A stretch of 64,000 nucleotides of DNA from JABURQ01 sp029243145 (lineage in GTDB: Bacteria > Planctomycetota > Planctomycetia > Planctomycetales > Planctomycetaceae). A program made the translations under genes and the position numbers. Below the pieces are notes generated by a model. It worked only from the letters and a program-made list of their open reading frames with translations, had not been told where the DNA came from and ran no database searches. Where the stretch lies: assembly GCA_965660145.1 (NCBI GenBank), contig CBFHYX010000005.1, positions 62,001 through 126,000 on the forward strand. The letters are read 5' to 3'. Position 1 is the stretch's first letter; each line of letters starts with the position of its first letter. Below, one piece after another: positions 26,479 to 35,891 of this stretch.

Positions 26479-27725
26479 AGGGTCACTCCTTGGCTTTCAG
26501 AGAGACGACGATTCTTGCGACCAAATTTTTCCCACAACAGATGAATCCCTACACCAACAGCAATCGAAAAGGGATACTCAGCGGGCAGACGATAGCGTAG
26601 CGAACCCACGAAAAACGTGTGAATGATGGCAAACGCGATCATGGGTCCCACAATGATGATCACGGGCAGCAACTTTTGACGAAAACTCCAAGCTCCGTAG
26701 ACTCCCAACGCCAGAAAGAGGCCATTCCAGATCGCGAGAGGCAGCATTAACGAGGTTGTTCGGAATTGATCAGCGTTGGGTGTTAACGACCAATAACGCC
26801 TGGCATGTTCGAACATCAGACCGCATGAGCGGGATGGTTCTGACTTAATAAACTGGACAGCTCGGCTTTGATAGTAGCGGTTCATGTCATATTCGGACAT
26901 CCCCCCATCAGCCATCACTTGCTCTCGATCAAAAAACGACATCTCACTCGCACCGGTGGCGTCGGGATTGAACCCGTCATACAACGACGGACCAGACCAT
27001 AAAGTGGTTAACACCCAATGTCCGGTTAATGAATGATTCCGATACGCCCAAGGAAAGAGAACGATCAGGCCGGTCAACAACACGATGATTGCTTCACCCC
27101 AGCGTGCCTTGCCTGATTTGAGGATCACCACAAGCCCGCCCCAAATGACAAAAGCAGGTATCCAGGTCGGACGCACATAAACAACGAGGGCTGTGGAGAT
27201 TCCCGTCAGCAACGCTCCCCATAAATCAATTTTAGTTGTTTCGCTTTTCAACCATCGAACAGACAACCATAAATTCAATAGTAACATCACTGCGAACAGA
27301 GTTTCAGACAGCAAAAGCGCGCTGAACGCGACCGCAGCGGGAGAAATCGCCAACAACACCCCTGAAAAAATCGCAGTTCGTGTTTCAAAGAATTCTTTTG
27401 CCAGCAAAGCAACGATCACAACAGAGATGGAGGCCAAGAACGCCTGCACCAATCGAACTCCGAGTCGCGAGTCGCCAAAGAGTCTGATTGAAGATGCGAT
27501 CAGGAGAGGGTAGCCGGGCATTCGCAGGACTTGTCGGGGCGGTTGATAGACTTCATAAGGTTGACCAGTTGCCAAATTTTGTCCGAGCCTCCAATAGCCA
27601 TCCGCATCCCCGGCAATCAAATACTCTCGGCTGTTGTGAGACAGCCAAACATGGATCCCGATCGCTGCTCCCATCCGCAGAATGAGTGCCAAACAAAATA
27701 GCGAGATCAACAACGGCCTATCCAT
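26475..27725 (-). CDS. Membrane glycosyltransferase, GT39/ArnT-like
   Basis: 416 residues with about ten hydrophobic segments. The N-terminal loop contains AGDADGYW and PPRQVLRMPGYPLLIA, the acidic/aromatic first loop of dolichyl- or undecaprenyl-phosphate-mannose-type (PMT/ArnT superfamily) transferases, which use polyprenyl-phosphate sugars at the periplasmic face. The acceptor is not known. Overlap with the downstream AsmA-like gene by ATGA suggests they act on the same envelope component. Confidence 0.78.
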   Translation of the reverse strand: MDRPLLISLFCLALILRMGAAIGIHVWLSHNSREYLIAGDADGYWRLGQNLATGQPYEVYQPPRQVLRMPGYPLLIASSIRLFGDSRLGVRLVQAFLASISVVIVALLAKEFFETRTAIFSGVLLAISPAAVAFSALLLSETLFAVMLLLNLWLSVRWLKSETTKIDLWGALLTGISTALVVYVRPTWIPAFVIWGGLVVILKSGKARWGEAIIVLLTGLIVLFPWAYRNHSLTGHWVLTTLWSGPSLYDGFNPDATGASEMSFFDREQVMADGGMSEYDMNRYYQSRAVQFIKSEPSRSCGLMFEHARRYWSLTPNADQFRTTSLMLPLAIWNGLFLALGVYGAWSFRQKLLPVIIIVGPMIAFAIIHTFFVGSLRYRLPAEYPFSIAVGVGIHLLWEKFGRKNRRLSESQGVTL

Positions 27726-27945
27726 GCCTTTTGAGTTCCTTTGAATCGACGGAACTGTAGGTGATTCCTAGGGATCCGGTCAACTGCAGTCTTCTCAGTC
27801 AGAGAGATTCTCAGAGATTGTTTGAGACCATACAACAGACGTATTTAGAGATTGATACGCAACGTAGACCGGCTTACAGTCAATGATCGTTGATAAAAAC
27901 TTGGATTTCCCCAAATTCCGTCCATTTTGGCAGACGAGACTCAAA

Positions 27946-30900
27946 ATGCCCATCGTGACACAGTGTGACTCTTGCGGTAAGAAATTTCGCATCCCCGATC
28001 ACCATGCTAGCACGTTTTTACCCTGTAAAAACTGCGGTGAAGACATGTACGTGGATGATGCTGGTGGTGGCGGACAGGCTCTCCCGCGGTACGGTTCCAC
28101 GGGGGGGCAATCTCACTCGTCCGGTGGTGTTCCCACATGGGCAATCGGCGCAGGAGTTGGGGGTGCCGTTGTTATTCTGTTGCTCGTTTTTTTCATGCTC
28201 AGAGGCTCGTCTACTCCGAACCAAAATGGTACATCTTCGTCACAACAAGTCTCTCAATCGACGGTTCCCCCCAGGCCCAACACCAGAAACAGCACCACAC
28301 CCCGCCAGCCAACAAACTCTTCATCGCGGCCCTCTTCAAGGAACAATCCAACACAACCTCAATCGGACGGTTTTTCTCAGTCGGGCGATTCAGAATATCC
28401 AGGCTCGTTCGGTAATGAGGCCGACTCCTCGATGGAGAAACCTGAAAGCTCAATCGATCCACTCACAAAACTGAGAAATCAGTTACGCGGCGTCACGGAG
28501 CCTGCGACGGGTTCCGACAATCAGCCATCCATCTCAGGACCAGCCGGATGGAACGCGACAGCTGATCCTCCCCCGGAAGAACTGGCCCTCAATTCTCCCG
28601 AAAAAGTCGACAAGCTGAATATTAAACTAGGCCGTGGTATCAGTAAAGAAATTCTGATGCCAAAAAGTCATAGCCCATTTATCGCCTTTCAACTCGATAG
28701 TTCATTTGTTGTCTATGACACACGAACCGGCAGCCGACAATCAAAATCGAGAATCAAGTTTGACTTTTTTGCCAAGCCCGCGATGAGCCCCATGGGGGGA
28801 TATTTTGCGACCACCATCGGCACCTTCGGAAGTGATGGAGTTGCTGTTTACGACGTTGAGGAAAAAAAGAATCTCGGAAACATTCAAACGGGCGATGTGC
28901 AGCAAATCATGTTTACGGGCGAAAACCGCCTACTCGTTCTCGGTAAAAATGATTCAATGTTAATCGAAATCCCTTCGGGAAAAACAATCGGGGAACCCTC
29001 AATCTCAAACGTCGGTAAATCGCAAACTGCGATAAGTCCGGGAGGAAAATATCTCAGCGTTTTAAGACTGGAATCCTCATTCGGCAAACGAACGCCTGAA
29101 ATTCAAACTTACAATCTGGAAAACAATAAAGAGCTAGCTACCCTCAAGGGGCCTCAGTTTGATCTCTTCAGTGCGGATGCAGATGGACTCGCCTTCTCCC
29201 CTGACGGCCGACAGCTCGCCGCTGTTGTGACGGCACAGGAGAAAGGCCGGGTATTTGTTTGGAACTTTGAAAGTGGAGAACTGGTACACGACATCACTCT
29301 CAGTAATGAATTTGACCGATTCACAGAGATCACACGATTTGGCGATTCAGTACAACCCGGTATAGGATGGTTCCCTGACCAAGAACGCCTGTTGATCAAG
29401 GGGCATGGAGTGGTCGACATTTCTGTGGGCGAATTCGTCTATCTTCTCCCTCGGTCAGAAAGCGGGACCAGTTTTCGTTGGCCCGTCAGCAGTTCACAGG
29501 TGGTCGGCATTGCCGGAGACTTCAAAGGAGCATCGATGTTGACAGTCGATCTTCCAGTCGAACTCTTCAATAAAGCACGAGATGTCATCGCTCAAGGCGG
29601 GTTGGCAATTGATGCCGTCCTGCCCCCCATCACGCAGGCCAATACCTCAACAGGCATTCCATTGCAGCTTCCAACTGGCGCATGGAGTGTCCAGCCCGAT
29701 CCGGCCCCGACTTCCCAAGAGTCACTGATTCGGAAAACTCTGGAATTCAAATTGCCTTCCCGAGAAGGATATTTCAGTCAATTCTTTCTTTCAGATGCTG
29801 CAGGAGGAAAAGCACTGATTGCCAGAAAAACGCAAGAAAATCGCTTCCGATTTCATGGTGAACCGATTGTTTTCAAAGCATGGGTCGATGTTTACGACCT
29901 TGTTAAAGGTCGAGAGCAAGCTTCGCTCGAACTTCCCTATCCGGCGGATGCCATTGCGTTTAGTCCCTCGGGAACTTTAGTGGCAACACGGGACGCGGAA
30001 CGCCAGGATCGTCTGGATCTTTGGAACCCCAAAGAGGAAAAACACCACATTGCATTTCGCCCATTCCAAGATCTCCCTCCCGGCGACCGCTTTGGGGGAA
30101 AAGTCCGATCCGATTACGGTGAATCTGTCATTAGCAGTCAACAAATATCGGCGGTTCGCTTTCTCGACGACGAGCACCTGCTGACGCTTTCGGGAGATAA
30201 AAGATTACGAGCGTGGAAACTGCCTGAATGTGAACTCATCTATGAGATCAAAAAAATTGGCGTCCCCGGAATTAGCCCGGGAAACGGAGTGCTTGCCATT
30301 CATGACAGTGACCATGTGATGATTTTCGAGTCTCGTACAGGCAAGCCTTTGGGACTTTTGAGCGCTCCCGGAGAAATGACCTCCGCCGGGTTTCACTCGA
30401 ACGGTAAGGCACTAGCAGTCACTGTGGTCCGGGGGGCTGATAACTTCTTGTATGTCTGGGATCTGGAATCGGGTGAACAAACCGCATCCTTCCCATTACC
30501 ACGTCCCACAAGCAGTCTCAAATTTGCTGATGAAGACAACCTTCTTCTCGACAATCGCTATTTGGTGAATGTCTCCAGTGAATCAGTTGCCTGGAATTAC
30601 GAATTTCCCGACGAAGCCATCCTCCCATTCAGCATCGATGACAGAATTCTTTATCTGGGACCATTAGACGCACGACAACCGACCATCTATTTGGCGGCAG
30701 TCAAGTTACCGGATGCGGCATTATCTCAACGCATCGCCTCCGCATCATTGTCGTCCGAGTCCATTCCACTCAGTGGAAAGTCAGTCTCCATTGTTCCCTC
30801 GATCTCTGGAGCGGGGGGAGGGAATAAAAAAGACATGAACAAAGAAGCAATCACACACTTTGAAGAAATCCTGACGAAGCAGGGAGCCATTCCAAAATCA

Positions 30901-31305
30901 AACGGACGATTCCAACTCGTCCTTTCGACACAAGATAAAGCGGGGCGGACCGTCACATTTCGTAATACGAGTGACCCGTTCAGTGGCTCACCTTTAGGGC
31001 CTTCACTTTTTCAACCACCACAAGAAAACACAAATTCAGCGAATATCAAAAACGTCACATGTTCAATCAGCATCGAAGAAGACGGTCTACCGGTTTGGCA
31101 AACAGCAAGCACATTTTCCAATTACTCGATGTTCGTAATGGTTCCCAAAGGTTCATCGATCCAAAACACTCTCGATTCTCAACTCTCAGGAAGCATTGGA
31201 AGATACTTCGTCAACACACCGATCCCCACATTTGTATTCCCTCCCGGAGCGGAAGCCGGTTTGGGACGATCCCGCCTAAACGAAGAAGGAATCATCGCCG
31301 AGTGA
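27946..31305 (+). CDS. Zinc-ribbon, single-pass membrane protein with WD40-like propellers
   Basis: 1119 residues from ATG 27946 (MPIVTQCDSCGKKF); an earlier in-frame start at 27883 adds residues before the conserved zinc motif and is less likely. Cys7, Cys10, Cys27 and Cys30 form an MJ0042-like zinc ribbon, then a Gly-rich linker, a membrane helix at ~61-83, a Ser/Thr/Pro/Asn/Gln-rich linker (~90-190) and two sets of beta-propeller repeats with blades such as GLAFSPDGRQLAAVV, VFVWNFESGELV and LYVWDLESGEQ. A C-terminal domain of ~160 residues is not recognised. The topology suggests a cytoplasmic zinc head and a periplasmic propeller scaffold. Function unknown. Confidence 0.8.
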   Translation: MPIVTQCDSCGKKFRIPDHHASTFLPCKNCGEDMYVDDAGGGGQALPRYGSTGGQSHSSGGVPTWAIGAGVGGAVVILLLVFFMLRGSSTPNQNGTSSSQQVSQSTVPPRPNTRNSTTPRQPTNSSSRPSSRNNPTQPQSDGFSQSGDSEYPGSFGNEADSSMEKPESSIDPLTKLRNQLRGVTEPATGSDNQPSISGPAGWNATADPPPEELALNSPEKVDKLNIKLGRGISKEILMPKSHSPFIAFQLDSSFVVYDTRTGSRQSKSRIKFDFFAKPAMSPMGGYFATTIGTFGSDGVAVYDVEEKKNLGNIQTGDVQQIMFTGENRLLVLGKNDSMLIEIPSGKTIGEPSISNVGKSQTAISPGGKYLSVLRLESSFGKRTPEIQTYNLENNKELATLKGPQFDLFSADADGLAFSPDGRQLAAVVTAQEKGRVFVWNFESGELVHDITLSNEFDRFTEITRFGDSVQPGIGWFPDQERLLIKGHGVVDISVGEFVYLLPRSESGTSFRWPVSSSQVVGIAGDFKGASMLTVDLPVELFNKARDVIAQGGLAIDAVLPPITQANTSTGIPLQLPTGAWSVQPDPAPTSQESLIRKTLEFKLPSREGYFSQFFLSDAAGGKALIARKTQENRFRFHGEPIVFKAWVDVYDLVKGREQASLELPYPADAIAFSPSGTLVATRDAERQDRLDLWNPKEEKHHIAFRPFQDLPPGDRFGGKVRSDYGESVISSQQISAVRFLDDEHLLTLSGDKRLRAWKLPECELIYEIKKIGVPGISPGNGVLAIHDSDHVMIFESRTGKPLGLLSAPGEMTSAGFHSNGKALAVTVVRGADNFLYVWDLESGEQTASFPLPRPTSSLKFADEDNLLLDNRYLVNVSSESVAWNYEFPDEAILPFSIDDRILYLGPLDARQPTIYLAAVKLPDAALSQRIASASLSSESIPLSGKSVSIVPSISGAGGGNKKDMNKEAITHFEEILTKQGAIPKSNGRFQLVLSTQDKAGRTVTFRNTSDPFSGSPLGPSLFQPPQENTNSANIKNVTCSISIEEDGLPVWQTASTFSNYSMFVMVPKGSSIQNTLDSQLSGSIGRYFVNTPIPTFVFPPGAEAGLGRSRLNEEGIIAE

Positions 31306-31472
31306 CAGACCGATTTGGGACAGTTTTTCGCCGAGATCCATTATGGTTCTCAAATTCCGGGTTTACTGGCAACTCGCTAAGTGGTTAAGATAAATCAACC
31401 TTGATTGATGGATCGTGTTCCCACCTTCACCATCTCACCTGAACTTTTCGCTGATTTCCTAAAGGAAGAATT

Positions 31473-32774
31473 ATGTCTCAAAACTTTTCGCGTCGTGATT
31501 TTATGAAATCCACGTCGGCAGGAGTCGCTGCAATCTCGACAGGATTGTGGACTGGCACTGCTGCCGCCAAAGTTCGCTCAGTCAACGAAGGCCTTAATAT
31601 CGCCTGTGTGGGAACAGCAAACCGTGCCCTCGCAGATATTAACGGTGTCGCGACAGAAAACCTGGTGGCATTTGTCGATGTCGACACGACGTATCTTGGC
31701 CGTATTGGTCAGCGATTCCCCGAGGCGCGAAAATATTCCGACTACCGCGAAATGCTAGACGCTGAAAAGGGCAAGATCGATGCTGTGGTTGTCGCAACGA
31801 CCGACCACCATCATGCTCCGGCAACAATTCGCGCGATCCGCCAAGGATTACATGTTTATTGCGAAAAACCACTCACGCATACCGTCCAAGAAGCACGCAT
31901 CATCGCTGAAGCCGCCAAAGAACACGGCGTCGCCACTCAAATGGGGACACAAATTCACGCTGGTGATAACTATCGACGTGTGGTCGAAGTGATCCAGTCT
32001 GGTGCCATCGGAGATGTGACTGAAGTTCATGTCTGGGTTGGAAAAGGCTGGGGAGGCGGAGAGCGTCCCGCAGAATCACATGAACCACCGGCAAGTCTCG
32101 ACTGGAATCTCTGGCTCGGCCCCGCACCAGAACGGCCTTACCACAAATCGACCTATCACCCTGGTCAATGGCGTCGATGGTGGGACTTCGGTCAAGGGAC
32201 TCTCGGCGATATGGGGTGCCACTATATGGACCTCCCATTCTGGGCTTTGAAGTTACGTCACCCAACCTCTGCCGAAGCAACAGGCCCCGAAGTGCATCCT
32301 GAAACGTGCCCTCACGGCCTCAGTGTGACTTATGAATTCCCACAACGTGGCGACATGGTTCCCGTCAAACTGACTTGGTCAGACGGAAACATGATTCCCA
32401 AAGAGATTCACGGACAGCGCGTTCCCGCTAACGGCGTGATGTTTGTTGGAACGGAAGGAATGATGTTTGCTGATTACGGAAAATATCGATTGTTCCCCAC
32501 CGATAAATTTTCCAACTTCCAACCTCCTGAAAAAACGATCCCCGCATCAATCGGGCATCATCAGGAATGGATCAAAGCCTGCAAGGAAGGCTCGCCGACC
32601 TTGTGTAACTTCGATTATTCTGGTGCTCTGACAGAAACAGTGCTACTGGGTAATGTTGCCTACCGAACTGGCAAGAAGCTGGAATGGGATGCCAAGTCGC
32701 TCACGGCAACGAACGCTCCCGAAGCTCAACAGTACATTCAGAAGCAGTACACCAAGGGCTGGGAAGTCGTCTGA
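31473..32774 (+). CDS. Tat-exported Gfo/Idh/MocA-family oxidoreductase
   Basis: 433 residues. The N terminus SRRDFMKSTSAGVAAIS is a twin-arginine signal. A Rossmann domain follows (NIACVGTANRA ... VVVATTDHHHAPATIRAI) with the family EKPLTHTVQEA motif whose Lys is catalytic or cofactor-binding, then the C-terminal alpha/beta domain with GDMGCHYMDLPFWAL. Planctomycetes carry many such secreted sugar oxidoreductases with tightly bound NAD(P); the substrate is unknown. Ribosome binding site AAAGGAAG precedes ATG. A terminator follows directly. Confidence 0.9.
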   Translation: MSQNFSRRDFMKSTSAGVAAISTGLWTGTAAAKVRSVNEGLNIACVGTANRALADINGVATENLVAFVDVDTTYLGRIGQRFPEARKYSDYREMLDAEKGKIDAVVVATTDHHHAPATIRAIRQGLHVYCEKPLTHTVQEARIIAEAAKEHGVATQMGTQIHAGDNYRRVVEVIQSGAIGDVTEVHVWVGKGWGGGERPAESHEPPASLDWNLWLGPAPERPYHKSTYHPGQWRRWWDFGQGTLGDMGCHYMDLPFWALKLRHPTSAEATGPEVHPETCPHGLSVTYEFPQRGDMVPVKLTWSDGNMIPKEIHGQRVPANGVMFVGTEGMMFADYGKYRLFPTDKFSNFQPPEKTIPASIGHHQEWIKACKEGSPTLCNFDYSGALTETVLLGNVAYRTGKKLEWDAKSLTATNAPEAQQYIQKQYTKGWEVV

Positions 32775-32801
32775 ACAAGACTACTGACTACTTAATCTTT
32801 A

Positions 32802-32836
32802 AACGCCTCGTAAGAAATCTTACGGGGCGTTTTTTG
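32802..32836 (+). terminator. Rho-independent terminator after the Gfo/Idh/MocA gene
   Basis: AACGCCTCGTAAG (32802-32814) pairs with CTTACGGGGCGTT (32819-32831) with one T-G wobble and a 4-nt loop, followed by a run of T to 32836. Placement 28 bp after the stop codon makes this a convincing terminator. Confidence 0.88.
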
Positions 32837-32937
32837 TTGACAGGAAAAGTCGCGATCCAGTCGGCGACTCTCTCTCGTTCGATTGGCAAACTTTAAGCAA
32901 AGACGAACATCGGCAGGGGAAGGCCGAAAGCCCCCGC

Positions 32938-33097
32938 TAGAGCGTGTGAAAATTAAATGTAGCGGCCCTGACGTAGGGAGGGAAGATTGGGCAAGAAGAT
33001 CGAAGTAGGCGAATCACTTGATTCGTCGAGACAACTCGCCGCAGCCCAGTCTTTTCGCAGCAAATCAAAACACTATATTTAAGTTTCATGCGCTCTA
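32938..33097. mobile_element. MITE-like 160-bp element with terminal inverted repeats
   Basis: Terminal arms TAGAGCGTGTGAAAATTAAA (32938-) and TTTAAGTTTCATGCGCTCTA (-33097) match in inverted orientation over ~23 bp with about five mismatches. Inside are nested inverted pairs AAGATTGGGC / GCCCAGTCTT and a central CGAATCA-CT-TGATTCG (7-bp perfect stem), so the whole element can fold into one long hairpin. The ends are TA...TA, as expected for a TA target duplication of the IS630/Tc1-mariner type. No reading frame is present. The call depends on symmetry; copy number in the genome is unknown. It lies between the Gfo/Idh/MocA terminator and the DUF1501 stop codon. Confidence 0.55.
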
Positions 33098-33118
33098 GTT
33101 GGCCGACTTAACACAACC

Positions 33119-34444
33119 TCAGACCAACTCAGAAACCAACTCCCGACGGTCGAGCAGATATCGTGGGCGTCCAGAATTGTCTAAAAACGTCTGAGACGGA
33201 TCAATGTTCAAATGATCGTAGAGAACCGCAAGAATGTTTTCGGGACGGTAAGGAGCCTCTTTTGGCATCGCTCCATTGGAATCGGATGCCCCCACAATCA
33301 CGCCCTTCTGAATTCGACCACCGGCCAGCATGACACTCATCACGCGTCCCCAGTGATCGCGGCCACCGTTGCGATTGATGCGGGGTGTTCGTCCGAATTC
33401 GCCCATGCCGACAATCATCACGTCTTCCTGCAAACCGCGTTCTCGCAGGTCTTCGACCAGAGCGGCGACACCTTGATCAAACGCGGGACCTTTACGCTTC
33501 ATCGATTTTGCGATGTCCCGATGATCATCCCAGCTACCGAGAGTGTTCACGCGGATGGTCACGAAGGTCACGCCCGCTTCGACGAGTCGACGAGCTAAAA
33601 GCATATTCTGCCCGAGTGAATTGCGACCATAACGATCACGAAGCGCATCCGGTTCGGCTTCAACATCAAAGGCTTTTTGCGCAGCGTCTCCGGCCACCAT
33701 CTCGAATGCCTGACGCGTGAAGTCGTCCATCGCGTCGGCGACTCCCGCGTTATCAATTGTTTGACGTGAGGCATCGAAGTAGGTCAATAACTTCTTGCGA
33801 TCCGCGAGCCGATCATCCGTCAAGCCTTTGAGCAACGTCAGATTGGGAACTTCAAAGTTGCGGCGATCTGCACTGCTGACGGTTTCGAAGGCATTGTATC
33901 CTTTACCGAACCAAGCGGCCGTTCCATAGCGCATATTTCGAGGGATCGAGACAAACGGGGGAATTCCTTTACGATTGGCACCACGCAAGCGGGCGGTGAC
34001 GGAGCCAATACAAGGCATCGAATTTTCCCGACTCTGTCGATCGCTGAGATAGTATCCTGTTTGCGTCAGATGACTGCTCGTGCTGTGCGAACCCGAATCA
34101 TGCCAGACCGCTCGCAAAATGGAGAGCTGGTCGGCGATTTTCGCCTGCTGTTCCATATACTGACTGAAGTAGATGCCGGGAATCGATGTTTTGACCGCGT
34201 TCAATGGTCCCCGATAATCCGCTGGGGCCAACGGTTTTGGATCCCAAGTTTCGTGCTGAGTCGGCCCCCCAGCCATTTCCAGATAGATGACAGACGTCGT
34301 TGAGTGACTTCCCGAACGTTCGGCACTTTCCGCGCGAAGTCTAAGCAGATCGGGAAGGGACAATCCGACGAGCCCTCCTAGACCGGCCTGTATCATACCC
34401 CGTCGTGAAATACCATCGCAGTCATTGATCAATCGAGCAGCCAT
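33119..34444 (-). CDS. Tat-exported DUF1501 protein
   Basis: 441 residues starting with a twin-arginine signal (SRRGMIQAGLGGLVGLSLPDLLRL). The body shows the DUF1501 pattern: YLEMAGGPTQHETWDPKP, HDSGSHSTSSHLTQTGY, LLARRLVEAGVTFVTIR, GMGEFGRTPRINRNGGRDHWG and a C-terminal VGASDSNGAMPKEAP. This family is related to the sulfatase/alkaline-phosphatase fold and in planctomycetes is usually paired with a DUF1549/DUF1553 cytochrome-like partner; none is adjacent here. Function is not established. AGGAAGG precedes the ATG. Confidence 0.9.
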   Translation of the reverse strand: MAARLINDCDGISRRGMIQAGLGGLVGLSLPDLLRLRAESAERSGSHSTTSVIYLEMAGGPTQHETWDPKPLAPADYRGPLNAVKTSIPGIYFSQYMEQQAKIADQLSILRAVWHDSGSHSTSSHLTQTGYYLSDRQSRENSMPCIGSVTARLRGANRKGIPPFVSIPRNMRYGTAAWFGKGYNAFETVSSADRRNFEVPNLTLLKGLTDDRLADRKKLLTYFDASRQTIDNAGVADAMDDFTRQAFEMVAGDAAQKAFDVEAEPDALRDRYGRNSLGQNMLLARRLVEAGVTFVTIRVNTLGSWDDHRDIAKSMKRKGPAFDQGVAALVEDLRERGLQEDVMIVGMGEFGRTPRINRNGGRDHWGRVMSVMLAGGRIQKGVIVGASDSNGAMPKEAPYRPENILAVLYDHLNIDPSQTFLDNSGRPRYLLDRRELVSELV

Positions 34445-34545
34445 TGTGAGAGACCTTCCTTTGAGACACTAAGCCCGTGGGGGACAACCCACTCGCATCA
34501 ACACTTGCCAATATATCTCAAAGACCGGGGTCAGGTCAATTTTTT

Positions 34546-35673
34546 CTACTCCCCTTCGACGTATCGCAATTGAATTTCACATTCGGGGAGTTCTTCTTGC
34601 AAAGCTTTCACGCCCGCTTCTGTCACCGCTGTGCGTGTCACTTTCAAGTCTTCCAGCGTCTTTAAGCCTTTGAGCTTGATGATCCCGGCATCAGTGACCC
34701 CGGTTGATCCCAAGTGCAGAAATACCAATTTCTCCATGCCGGTCAGATAGTCGACTGACACGTCCGAGATCGGAGTGTTATCGAGATTTAAGACTTTCAT
34801 GCTGGAAAGATTCTTGAGCGCCTTGGCACCTTCATCCGTCACTTGCACACGCCAGAGGTTTAGATTTTCGAGAGAAGTCATTTCACCGATGGGTTCCATG
34901 GCATCATCAAATAACTGGCTGCATTCGCTCACATCCAGCATGGTGAGACCTTGTAAGCTTGTCAGATGTTTGAGACCAACAGCCGAAACTCCGGTTTTAC
35001 CGAGTCGTAGTTTTTTCAGAGCAGGGAATTTCCCCAATAACTCCAAGGCGGCATCTTCAACCAATGTTTCTTTGAGATAGAGTTCTTCCAGCACGGGCAA
35101 TTTTTGCACGTGCTCCAATCCGACTTCGCTAATCCAGAGACCATCCAAAGCCAGTGCCTTCAAACTCAATAATCCTGCGAGATTTGCCAGCCCCGCATCA
35201 TCCACCGTCGTCGAACCACTCGAACCGTTCAGACGTAACGCTCGCAAATTCGTCAGACCACTCACATGTTTGAGAGCATCATTTCCGAGGGAGGCACCAC
35301 GGAGGTCCAGATTCTTGAGAGTCGTCAGCTTGGCAATCGGCTCTAATGCCGCATCACCGATTTGAACATCATTGAGTAAGATCGATTCGACGGCGACTAA
35401 ATCGGCTAACGGCTTCAGGTCGTCATCCGTGATCTGCGCTCCGCGAAAGTTGACCTCCGTCACTTGCCCGTCTGACGACATTTTGAGACTTGTGGCGACT
35501 TTCTCCAAAGCGGCAACCACTTCGGGGTCATCTGCTGGAGGCGGTGTTTCCACCGTATTTTGATCATCCTCAGCTGCCGGTGGTGCCACCGGAGTCTCAG
35601 AAGGACAGCCCGTCAAAAAATGCATCGATAACAACACGAGACAAAAAAACGTGTAAGCCTGAATCCGACTCAT
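34546..35673 (-). CDS. Leucine-rich-repeat lipoprotein
   Basis: 375 residues. The N terminus has a type II signal with lipobox LTGC (Cys23 becomes the lipid-modified residue), then a Pro/Glu/Asp-rich linker (~25-55) and about eleven leucine-rich repeats of 23-25 residues of the form LxxLxLxxTxVTDAGLxxLxxL. The curved repeat surface suggests protein binding at the periplasmic side of a membrane. Such LRR proteins are abundant in planctomycetes with no known partner. 101 bp downstream of it (towards 34444) is the DUF1501 gene on the same strand. Confidence 0.85.
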   Translation of the reverse strand: MSRIQAYTFFCLVLLSMHFLTGCPSETPVAPPAAEDDQNTVETPPPADDPEVVAALEKVATSLKMSSDGQVTEVNFRGAQITDDDLKPLADLVAVESILLNDVQIGDAALEPIAKLTTLKNLDLRGASLGNDALKHVSGLTNLRALRLNGSSGSTTVDDAGLANLAGLLSLKALALDGLWISEVGLEHVQKLPVLEELYLKETLVEDAALELLGKFPALKKLRLGKTGVSAVGLKHLTSLQGLTMLDVSECSQLFDDAMEPIGEMTSLENLNLWRVQVTDEGAKALKNLSSMKVLNLDNTPISDVSVDYLTGMEKLVFLHLGSTGVTDAGIIKLKGLKTLEDLKVTRTAVTEAGVKALQEELPECEIQLRYVEGE

Positions 35674-35891
35674 TCTGATTCCTCAAACATGATGGTCACG
35701 AGACAATATTCTTCACAGACAGGGTAACCGCAACACGCCCCGATGGTCTACTCCACAAAGAGAGTCTCTCACTTCTTTTCGAATCCTCGAAACCTGCCAA
35801 GAACTTGAAAAATGCAATTCAATTGCGACCCGGCTCACCCTATCATCAAGGGACGACTCGCGTTTGATTCCTCCCTGAAGATTCCTACCTC

